Assembly (NCBI GenBank): GCA_016987375.1
Contig: PJRA01000048.1
Coordinates: 2,382,490-2,438,333 of the forward strand
Length of the DNA: 55,844 nucleotides
Source of the DNA: Brachionus koreanus
Taxonomy: Eukaryota > Rotifera > Eurotatoria > Ploima > Brachionidae
Direction of reading: 5' to 3'
The position numbers were made by a program, and so were the translations under genes. The notes beneath the pieces are model-generated. The model saw only the letters and a list, made by a program, of their open reading frames with translations, was not told the DNA's origin and searched no databases. Numbering within the stretch: the stretch's first letter is position 1; each line of letters starts with the position of its first letter. Shown one piece after another: positions 46,801 through 55,844 of this stretch.

Positions 46801-47653
46801 AATAAAAAAAAAAGCGAAATTATTTAGAATTAAAAAATTTAAAAAAGAAAAATTTTTCATTATTTTTTTTACAATTTAAAAAAAAAAATTTTTGTTTAAT
46901 ATTAAGATGATCTGCAAAAGCTTCTTATAGAGAATATTTTGTACATGCTTGCCAAAATTGATGATTCAGACTTTAAACAATTTGCTCTCAATGCATTCAA
47001 TGAACGGAATAATGTGCCGATACCTGCTGATTTGCAAAAACCAGTAATTTAATGAAAATAATAATGACTCAATTTTTTCAGAAAAATCTAATTTAAATAT
47101 AGATATTTACCAGTTTGCTCAGAAATGGAAATACTGATGTAGTTAACGAACTAATTAATTTATATAAAAAGTCTAGCATTCCTGAAGAGAAAGAAAAAAT
47201 AGCTATTTTGTTGGGCGAAGTGTTACAATCTGAATCAATTGATTTAGTACTTGATTTTTCAATGTCGGTAATAGAAAATTAAAAAGAAAAAATATATAAA
47301 AATTAGTATTTTTCAAGAATCAAGTAACTCTTGAAGAAACAGTTTTTATTCTGGTTTCATTGGGAAGAAATTCAACAAACAAAATTTCGCTTGACCAAAC
47401 ATGGAAATTCATAAAAAATAACTGGTCTCTATTTTTAGATAGATATGCAGACTCAGTCATTTTAGGCCGACTTCTCAAGCCAATTATCGAATGCTTTAGC
47501 TCAGAGAGTAGCTTGAAAGATGTTGAGCAATTTTTTTTGGACAACCCGTGCCCCCAAGCTGACCAATCAATCAAACAAGCAATTGAATCAATCAGATCAA
47601 ACATATATTTTCTATCTTTACAAAACCAGGATTTGGACACTTATTTAAACTGA
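43864..47653 (+). CDS. NPEPPS: Puromycin-sensitive aminopeptidase (M1 family), 11 exons
   Basis: Exons as read: 43864-43998, 44049-44130, 44180-44379, 44432-44542, 44592-44792, 44846-44932, 45051-45983, 46031-46250, 46907-47043, 47103-47267, 47318-47653, giving 868 residues (human about 875 without its leader extension). A cytosolic zinc exopeptidase that trims N-terminal residues from peptides. The N-terminal beta domain runs from [10 protein letters not shown] through [18 protein letters not shown]. Zinc ligands are H308, H312 (HEIAH) and E331 (NEGF), and [13 protein letters not shown] holds the transition-state Tyr. The C-terminal helical domain ends with TWKFIKNNW. The exon 6-7 junction is uncertain: MENFG is present but the Gly of GAMEN is not recovered by a simple GT-AG join. 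AATAAA lies at 47752-47757. Most introns are 45-65 bases; intron 8 (656 bases) contains a palindromic element. Confidence 0.92.
46251..46906 (+). other. Aminopeptidase intron 8
   Basis: Starts GTAAAT, ends ATTAAG, phase 1. It holds the foldback element at 46541-46787. The frame from exon 8 stays open to about 46399 but then reads hydrophobic residues with no counterpart in the family, and the phase of the next exon fits a direct join (E-N-E-D-D-L-Q-K), so this stretch is intron. Confidence 0.8.
46543..46785. mobile_element. Near-perfect palindromic MITE with TA duplication
   Basis: Arms 46541-46628 and 46699-46787 are inverted copies of about 88 bases with essentially one single-base length difference (in a T run), around a 70-base spacer. 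The termini read TTGTGAAATTC, and the dinucleotide TA lies directly outside both ends (46541-46542 and 46786-46787), as expected for Tc1/mariner-type insertion. No coding frame. The near identity of the arms argues for a young insertion or ongoing arm correction. Confidence 0.85.
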
Positions 47654-50600
47654 TTTTTATCTTTGTCCTAATTTTGATTAAGGAAAACTGAACAATAGAA
47701 GGTTTATCAATTTCGGGCTAATGCTTTTTTCTTGTAATCTTTTTTCAAATCAATAAATTAGCCTATGGTCTTTAATAAAAGAGAATTTTAACCGTATACC
47801 TTTAATAAATCTCAGAACATATGCTAGTTTTTTTCTTTCCTAATTGATTTCAAAATCTCATCCAAATGAAAAGCTAACAATTTAGAAAAAAAAAACTTAT
47901 TCGTAAATATTTTCTCAAATATTTAATTATCAAAATCAGATTTTGTAGCTGTAGTTGTTACCAGGAGAATTCTCATATCGCTTTTAGCTTTATTGATTTT
48001 TTATATAGCTAATTTAGACTAAATATTATAGTTAAATTTTATATTTTTTAGAAAATTAATCTTCAAGCAACATAAATCTTCCTTTGCCAATCATTCTTTG
48101 GGGTCAATTTGTATCAAAATAATGTAATAAATCACAATTAATTGAAATAAAAACCTTAAGTAAAAAAATTCGATTGGAAACAAACACAAATAGAAACTAA
48201 TTTTTAAACATCCTGACCGACAAGTCGTGATTTACGAGCACTAGTTTGTTGAAAAATTGGCCAAAATGGATTTATTTTTTCTATTTTTTAAGATAAATTT
48301 TAAAGACTAGCAAAAAATCGCATCATAAATGATTAGCTAATAAATATATTAACTTTGATTTTTAAGGTGAGTTTGATATGTTCTCAAAAACAAAATTGAA
48401 CAGATCAGATTTTATACGTACATTATTTTCTTTATAAATAAATGATAAATTCCCAACAATTAATTGTATTGAGAACAGAAAAAAAAAAGAAATTGATGAT
48501 TTTTAATTGTTTGATTAGCTTTTTGGAAAGTTTAAAATTGTATTAATTTAGGCAGCATATTTTTTTGTTTAAAAATTTTTATTGAATAAAAAATTTGGTC
48601 TATTTTTTTTTAATTATTAGAGTATAAAATACGAAGGTAATGCATAATTAACATGGGTTTTAATTCAAGCTGAATTGTATGCTGAATTTTTAGTTTTAGA
48701 ATAATTTAATACGAGTTAAAATTCAAATTTTGTTAGTAATACTATTTCTTTCAGTTAATATTTTAAAAGTAAAATAGTTTTAAAAGTCTTTTTTTTTTAA
48801 ATTAATTTTGTTAAATATTCCATGTTTCTTAGTTTTTACGTCAATAAAACGACTAAATATTGACACTATAATCTAAAATTCTAAATTTTTTTAGTCATAA
48901 AAAACATCAACTTTTCAAATAAGCTCTGAATCAAAGTAAAGATAAAGAGCTAAATGTGATTAAAAAAAATCATAGATACTAACAACAAAACTTAATTATC
49001 AACTATAGTTTGTAGAGATAATATCAATTATTCGATTATTTTAATATTTATTCTTATGTAATCATTTTAGTTTTATTTGAGTCTTTTTTTTTTCCAAAAG
49101 ACCAAAATGTACTCAAGCCGGTATCAGATAACTAGCAAACGCATAGTATTCAAATTAGATTTAATCAAGAATTTTTTGTTATTATGTAATCACTGAAACA
49201 AACTTTACTTAGATAATTCTTTTGCTAAAATATTAGGCTAAAATCAACAAATAAATTTTGTTTTTTTTTTTTATATGGCCCTGATCATTCATTTAGCTCT
49301 CAATCACTAGGCGAATTAATGTTTATAGCTTCAAAAGAAAACCTAGTGATTCTACATCAGACTCTCAAGTCGTTATTTTTGTTTATTTTATTCCAACTAT
49401 TAATTGAAGCTTTTATAAATTTGAGCAAATTTTAATCACATTTTCTAATCCCAAATACATTTGCAGCTTTAGATGATTTATTAGATTAAAGTTTACCCAT
49501 TCAGAACTTTGATTATGCATGAAGAAATAAGACTAATTTCATTTTTAGGACCGATAAATATATTTTAAATAATTTTATCTTATAAAATATGCAGATTGTT
49601 TAATTTAAGTTAATTTTATTTGAACAAGATAGCAAGCTTTATTTAGAAAAAAAGAAATGTTTAGAAATTTATAATTCTTTAAATATTGTTTGTATCATAA
49701 TTTATAATCAAAAATTATGTCCTTAATCTCTCATAATTCGTTCAAATCAACAATTAGATGATGTTTATGTAAACAATAAGATTTAGGATTTAAAGAATTT
49801 CTGGTTTTTGTTTATAGGAATTTATCCAGAACAGATAAAGCGTTATTTTTCTTTTTTAATTTTCTCAACTCGTTCAATCATCATAAATAAAGATGCTAAA
49901 TGATTGAATGTAGTCAATATTTGAAGCATTTTTACATCTAATGTTGCATTAATAGCGTTAATGTATTTGTTTTTTATGAATAAAAAAATCACTTTATTTA
50001 TTTTTTTCTAAATTATTTAAAGACTTTTTCAGTTTTTAGTTGAAATTTTAAATTTAAATTTTTAAATTTAATTAATAGAAAAGCAAAAAAGGATTTGTTT
50101 TCCTAGATATTTTGAGTAAATTATTCATGTTTGTTGTTATGTTTGATAAATGAATGCTAAATTTTTTATTAAAATTCAAGTAGAAAAAAATCTAAAGAAA
50201 AATAGCGCAAATACTATAGAAATTTGTTTGTGCTGTGTTCGCTTGCCAAGTCTAAACAACTCACACTTATTGAATTACTGTAAATCAAATACTGTTTATT
50301 TTTATCAAATCTTTATCATTGTAAAAATCGAGAAGTTTAGCTATTATGTAACACAAAACTAATTTGTAAATTTTCAATGTCTTAATGGTTTTTTAAAATA
50401 AAAATTTTATCATTACAGAAAGCAAACTAATGAGAATTTTTTGTAAATATTCAATTAGAAGCCGCTAGCAATCATAACTGATCTTGAGTCGAATTTTAAT
50501 TAGTACTTAACCCAACTATGATGACAAGTCACCCAAAATAAAAAAAAAAGTATTTAATTTTTTTAAATTCCTGCTCAGCTAGACTCACTAAACGAAAAAA

Positions 50601-53600
50601 TAATACAAGCCCTAATTAATTTGGTAATTTAGAGCCTAAATTGACTGAATCAAATGAAATAAAATAAAATTTAAATTGAAAATACGCTTGAGTGTAATTT
50701 AAATTCAAAAAAATATTGACTATAGAAACAAAACACTGGGCATTTGCTCGGCAAAGCCGCGTTTTATTCGATGCGCTTACGGCAATAAATTTTACGACCA
50801 ACAACACTGTGTTCTAATTATTTTAAGCAAGATTTAACAGATAGGTAAATTCATCGATTTTTAAGCCAGATAGATTAGTTAAATATTTGCCTCGACTAGT
50901 TTAAAATCTTAGGTCTTAATCCAATTTTAGATTAGAAAATACATATCTATTCAGAATTTATTAAACGTGATTTTATTAAAATAAGGCAAATGCTATTTTA
51001 AAAAATAAAAAAAAAAAAGAAAAAAAAATAGGTAAGTAAATAGAGAAAATAAGAAAAAAACTCTTCACAAAATTGGCTTTTTTGTTATCATTTAAAATAA
51101 AGTTTTTGTAAACTGTACTCAAGTTTGTTTATTGTGGTATTTATTTTTGATATTTAAGTGCAAATATTCTTTTTATTTTTCAAATTAAACCTATCACTTT
51201 GTGCATATAGACAGACAAAACTCTCTTATTGACAGATAAACATTTCCGAAATCATTGAGCCACACTTGAAATCAAAGTTTTTGACACCTTTTATTTTTTA
51301 TGTTTGAGTGTAAGTGATTTAAGCCTTAATCGAACGCTATTTGTCTTAGATTATAGAAATTTTTTTTTTGCTGAGCTGATCATTATGGTTTTTTCATTAG
51401 GTTGAAATTTTTTCCCCTAAAAATAAAAAATTGGTCAGCTTTTTTTTTTTTTTAGAAAAAAATCTTCTTTTATTTTATTTTCAAAAGAAAAAAAATTAGA
51501 ATTTTATTTTAGTGTAAATTCTAAAAAATTATTTCTATGTAGTAATGACTGGTAAATTTAGAAGCAGACTTTTTCGTAGACACACAAATTAGTACTGTGG
51601 CATGTCCATTTTTCGAACCATAGTTTTTCATCTCATAGTCCTAATGATAGGTGATATTTTTTATAAAATTAAAATAGATTCATATAATTTTTTCTAGGTT
51701 TATTATAGACAAGAATTTGTTTAATAAACACATTTATGTCGCTAATCCTTTAAATTTAATAATAAGTTATTAATAAAAATAGAAAAAAAAAATAAGATTG
51801 ACACTTAGAACCTAGACTCAAAGGTATTTTTACAAAACATTTAAACGCTTTTAACTAGACGACAATGTTGGCTTGAATTAAATTGACAATAATTTATGGT
51901 TCTTTTATTTGTAGGGCAACTTTTTTCTAGCATTTAATGTCTAAATTTACATTTTAAAAATTTGATTGAAATTTGATCGAAATGAGCGAATCAATCATTT
52001 ATTTTTTATAAATACCATTCAACCAGACTAGAAAGCAACTGTATGTTTAATTTGACAGTTGATGTGTATATCAAAATATAAAGAGTTTATCAGTACTACA
52101 GCATAGTATTCTCATTTCATCTTTAATAACTCTCTCATTGTAATTAATCATCTCTAACTATTGGCACAGAATTAAAATCAATTCGAACGGGAATACTCTT
52201 GGTAAACTCAAAATATATTAATCTTTTTTTTTTTATTTTTTATTTCAAAAAAGATCGTTTAATTCACTTGATGAACATTTTTTGACATAAATATGTACAA
52301 AATTAAATTTTCTAGCTAATAAAACAAACTGATAAGTATTTTTTTCCATTTTATTAGATTTTTTTTTCAATTACATTAACTCAAATGTAATTTTAGTAGA
52401 AAAAAAGAATCAAGCTTTAAAGCTTAATTAAATAGCTTTAGCAACAATTGAATTAGTTTAGTATTTTATTTCAAATTTTGTACTACACTTAAGCAAAAAA
52501 TGATGCTTGTAAAAACCTTTAATTAACTTGTTGAAATATTTTCATATCATTTATGAATTGAGTCTAAATTTTTTTTAATCGTTTCAAAATATTTATCGAG
52601 CTTGATCTTTTTTTTTTTTCTATTCTTTCTAACAATAAGTACCAGAACCATAATGAAAAAAAGCAGAGTGAGAATTTAGAAATTTCGTGGCCTCAATTGA
52701 CCCATGTAGAATGAATGAATTTTTTACAAAAAAAAAAGAAAAAAAATTAGAAATAAAAAATAGGTTTAGATAGATTTTAATCAAATAAAATTCGCATCTA
52801 TTTGCCTCCAAGGCTCAAGATAATTCAGCTATTGTCCATAAAAAGAAATTGGCCATAGAGCACTGAGAGCTTTAATCTATTTTAAACAGAAAGGCTTTTA
52901 AACAGTATGATCCGATGATATTAACAAGCAAAAAAAGACCATATCTAAGAAGCATTCGAATCACTCAAACTAGATTAACGCTATCAGCAGTTATTTGAAT
53001 TTTTTTATCAGATCTGTCTAATAACTTGAGCGCAAAATGTGTATTAGCTCTACTATAGAATAGAATAACATTTTAATATGGGTTAATAATAAATCTAATT
53101 TGTAGACCCTTTAAGTAGAGATTTTTGCTGAATGCGCTCGATTTAAAGCCAAATTGAACGAACAATTAATTTTTTTTTTGCCGATTTTATTCCGCAAAAA
53201 AAATAGCAATTTTTTTTTGTTGAATGGACGGAAATGAATCGAAAAGTAGCCTTTGAGTATTTGCTCATAAATTATATTTTTCCTAGCTGCTAATCTATCA
53301 AAAACAAGCTAAAATGAATTTGTAGCAAAAGGTTCTGCACAATTTTTCAAATGCCAATGCCTTATAAAGCATCGATGCTCTTCGGAACTGTTTATTATCG
53401 AATCAATTGTTTATAGCCTAATCTAGAATAGTTTTTAAATTCGATAAGTTGGCTATAGAAGCCTGAGAGATCCGAAACCTAAACTTGCCTTAGCTTAACT
53501 TAAAGACTTAATAAGTATATTTATATATGTATATATATTATATGCATATGTTCTGATTCATGTTATTACATAAAACAATTTATAATATAGAGAAAAAAAA

Positions 53601-55123
53601 AGAGAATGAATCTCTTAAAAATCACAGTTAGAGCATATTTCTTTTCTGAATTACCCTTTAAGTAGTCATTGGATCTTAAAACATATGGTTTAATTTTTTA
53701 TGATTTACTAGCATTGTATTTGAGTCTTGAAACAAAAAAAGTAAATATTTTTTACGAGAATTTGTATTTCTTTAAAAAAAAACCAAAAAAAAATAGGTTA
53801 AGAAAACTCAAAATTGTTGTTGAATTATTAATTTAGAAAATTTGATTGTAATGATTTGGCTTTTTGGTATGGGAATGCAAATAGTTGTAGGATAAGATTT
53901 TTATTCTAGGCATCTTTCGGCTGATGACACGGTCCAGACCTTTTTTTCTGTTCTAGATCAATTTTCTTCTTTCCATTGTCCATTTTCTATCATTGAGTTT
54001 AAATTTTCACTTAATTTTTTTTTGTTTTCTTTAAATTCATTTAATGGAAAATTTGTTTATCTTAAATTTTTCTATCATTAATAAAAATGGACCCTAAATT
54101 TATTTTTTTAGCATTCAAAATACTTTGAGCAAACAAATCCAATCATTATTGACTATCTTCGGCTCTAATTAAACAGGTTCAATGTTTTAAGGTTGTTTAT
54201 TTTGAATCTGTAAGACGAGAAAATTTATGATAATATAAGCCAAAATTTGCTACAAAAATTTCCAGTCTAAACAACACACACACACAAATTCATTCAATTA
54301 ATATATTTTCTACAATTTATTTCTTTTAATTTGGTGGTCAATGAGTAAATTAATAAAATTTTATTATAAAGTAATTGGGTTATTTAAAAAAACAGATTAC
54401 GAAATTTAATAATTTAATTGCAGTTATTTAGTAGATTGGTGTTACCCCCCTTGTTGGATCCATATTTAATTGCACACAAAACTAATAAGATATTTTTTTT
54501 CTTATCAAGTGATTACACAAATTTAAATAGTAGCTTAACTTCTTTTGAAACGAAATAAATGCAATTTTTTCGATTAAGATTGGAATCACTTTTATTTGAG
54601 AAATGTTAAATTATTATTTTTTTAGATTGAGTGTGCCGCAAAATTACTTTTTTTTAGGGCTGAGAAAAATAATTAATGCTAAGAAAAAATGACTTTTAAA
54701 TTAACTTTGGCGAAACGCTCCAAGTCTACATCTCATGCACATTCAAAAAGCTTCATTAAGTTTTTTTTTCTATTTGAATTAAAAAAATGAGTTTTAAAGT
54801 AGTAAGCAAACAAGTATTTATAGTTTTATAAATTTAAATTGAATTTGATTAAAGTTCTTGAGAAAATTTGGTCTCAGATTTTTAAAACAAAAAAATTATG
54901 GGTATTTTTTTATTTTCTTAATGTTCAATACAGGTAAAATGTGCTCGAAAACTATCTTTGAACATTTTTCAAAAAATTTGAGAATAATATTTATTTTATT
55001 TTAGATGTTTTATATATTAAAATGTAAAATTTATAATTAATTAGCTAAAAAAAATAAAAAAAAAATTCAATACACAACCAACTCACGTATTAAATAGAAA
55101 AATATTTTTAGCTGTGTAAAACA
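47654..55123. other. 7.5 kb gene-free A+T-rich region
   Basis: Apart from the aminopeptidase 3' UTR (AATAAA at 47752-47757) I see no gene. There are A/T runs, a TATA microsatellite at about 53516-53552 and an AC repeat at 54274-54286. A less A+T-rich patch lies at about 50735-50810 (GGGCATTTGCTCGGCAAAGC and following), which does not match any RNA gene I know. An acceptor-like TATTTTTAG ends at 55111, thirteen bases before the next start codon, so the right part may be a 5' UTR intron of the gene at 55124. Confidence 0.6.
54274..54286 (+). repeat. AC dinucleotide microsatellite
   Basis: About six and a half AC units in a row within the gene-free region. Confidence 0.8.
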
Positions 55124-55693
55124 ATGAGTTTTAAACGAGAAAACGTAATGTATAAGTCATTGCCAATAAACAAGTCGCGATACGAGCCAAATCAAGGCCA
55201 TGTGTACACAGAAAATGCTCTTAAAAGTAGTGTTGTGATGGACAAAACAAGTCCGGCCGCATCTAAACCACTCATAAACACCGAAGAGTTCGCCAAATTG
55301 GATGCATTGCTCCATGATCTTTTGGCAGAGGTTGATCAACCAATTTTGCTTAGCAAGGAATCGACTAAGTCTATTCCTAAATCTAATCCGAATGCTAGAG
55401 CGAACAATACAGACGAAATAGAGAGATCTGTCGACTGGCTCAATGAACAAAAAGAAATATTAAGAAGTCGAAAAGAGCTAAATAATCGGGCTAAACTAAA
55501 CTTTTATAATAACCTTTCGAACAAATCAAATAACGAGCACAATTTTAGTTTAGCTAACAACAACACAATGATTAATAACAAGCCACCGGTATCTCCGAGC
55601 AATCGGGCTTTTTTCACAATGACGCCTCAGCCATCTCAAACACATCAATTGACTTCTTCTTTTCGATCTCTTTCCACTAATCCCGTCTCAATG
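55124..55693 (+). CDS. First coding exon of an LD-motif protein (partial)
   Basis: An open exon of 190 codons from ATG 55124 to a consensus donor ATG|GTAAGT at 55693, phase 0; the gene continues beyond the window. An acceptor-like TTTTTAG lies just upstream, so a non-coding 5' exon is likely. Residues about 54-70 read EEFAKLDALLHDLLAEV, which fits the LDxLLxxL leucine-rich LD motif of paxillin-family adaptors (it binds focal-adhesion partners such as FAK or vinculin). A charged helix DWLNEQKEILRSRKEL follows at about 104-120, then a Ser/Asn/Pro-rich low-complexity stretch with KPPVSPS. A focal-adhesion adaptor (paxillin- or tensin-like) is a plausible inference, but downstream LIM, SH2 or PTB domains are not in the window. 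Confidence 0.7.
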
Positions 55694-55844
55694 GTAAGTG
55701 ATTGTTTAAAGCTAAAAATTCCCATTAAAATATTGAATCATTCTTACTTGAATAAAAAAATTATGTTTATTAGATTTTTTTAAATCGATTTTTAAAAACG
55801 AATTTTTTTTGTTAAAGTTTTTTATTAGAAATTAATTAATTATT
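55694..55844 (+). other. Start of intron after the LD-motif exon
   Basis: Begins with GTAAGTGATT. The frame stays open to 55783 but becomes Lys/Ile/Phe-rich, as usual for intron DNA here. No second exon is visible before the window ends. Confidence 0.7.

Noticed and set aside
50735..50810. Lower-A+T patch considered as a tRNA or small nuclear RNA gene
   Set aside because: No tRNA B-box, no cloverleaf, and no match to U1, U6 or 5S sequence that I can recall.
53926..53950. CTGATGA word considered as a hammerhead ribozyme core
   Set aside because: The required downstream GAAA core and flanking stems are absent.

Overview
This window looks like a piece of a compact but very A+T-rich animal nuclear genome. 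It holds seven or eight protein genes with metazoan-only or metazoan-typical products: an Ig-superfamily receptor, a p24/TMED cargo receptor, TMEM254, TFIIS, UDP-glucuronate decarboxylase, PABIR/FAM122, a homeodomain protein and a puromycin-sensitive aminopeptidase. Introns are mostly GT-AG, and several are only about 40 to 80 bases long. Several genes (TMED, TFIIS, UXS1) have no intron in their coding region. Decayed Mutator-like and Tc1/mariner transposases and many foldback elements are present. The style would fit a small invertebrate such as a monogonont rotifer, but that assignment is an inference from composition and gene style, not proven here.

Layout. Positions 1-15956 are almost free of recognisable genes and contain low-complexity A+T-rich DNA, a degenerate repeat at the left edge and some hairpins. 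From 15957 to 24344 three genes lie head to tail on the plus strand: a three-exon Ig-domain membrane receptor with a 480-residue cytoplasmic tail, an intronless p24 family gene, and a three-exon TMEM254 gene. A 3.3 kb spacer follows, then TFIIS on the minus strand (27629-28618). Next comes a repeat-rich spacer with two kinds of terminal-inverted-repeat element (29483-31070), then UXS1 (31565-32788) and PABIR (34919-38640, five exons).

Positions about 39280-42060 are a graveyard of DNA transposons. A stop-riddled MULE transposase has been split by a second 938 bp MULE-like element that still shows a 9 bp target duplication, and a Tc1/mariner transposase remnant follows directly. A small divergent homeodomain gene (43081-43659, minus) and an eleven-exon aminopeptidase gene (43864-47653, plus) are transcribed away from each other from a spacer of about 200 bp. 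The last intron-like or intergenic desert runs from 47654 to 55123. It is followed by the first coding exon of a gene with a paxillin-type LD motif that leaves the window.

The genes do not form a pathway. UXS1 (Golgi/ER nucleotide sugar), TMED (ER-Golgi cargo) and the Ig receptor all belong to the secretory route. TFIIS, PABIR and the homeodomain protein are nuclear or regulatory. I did not find a coherent new multi-gene system. The most notable signals are the nested transposon with its target duplication, several near-perfect foldback elements sitting inside introns, a homeodomain lacking the invariant Asn51, and an aminopeptidase whose GAMEN motif falls on an unusual exon junction.
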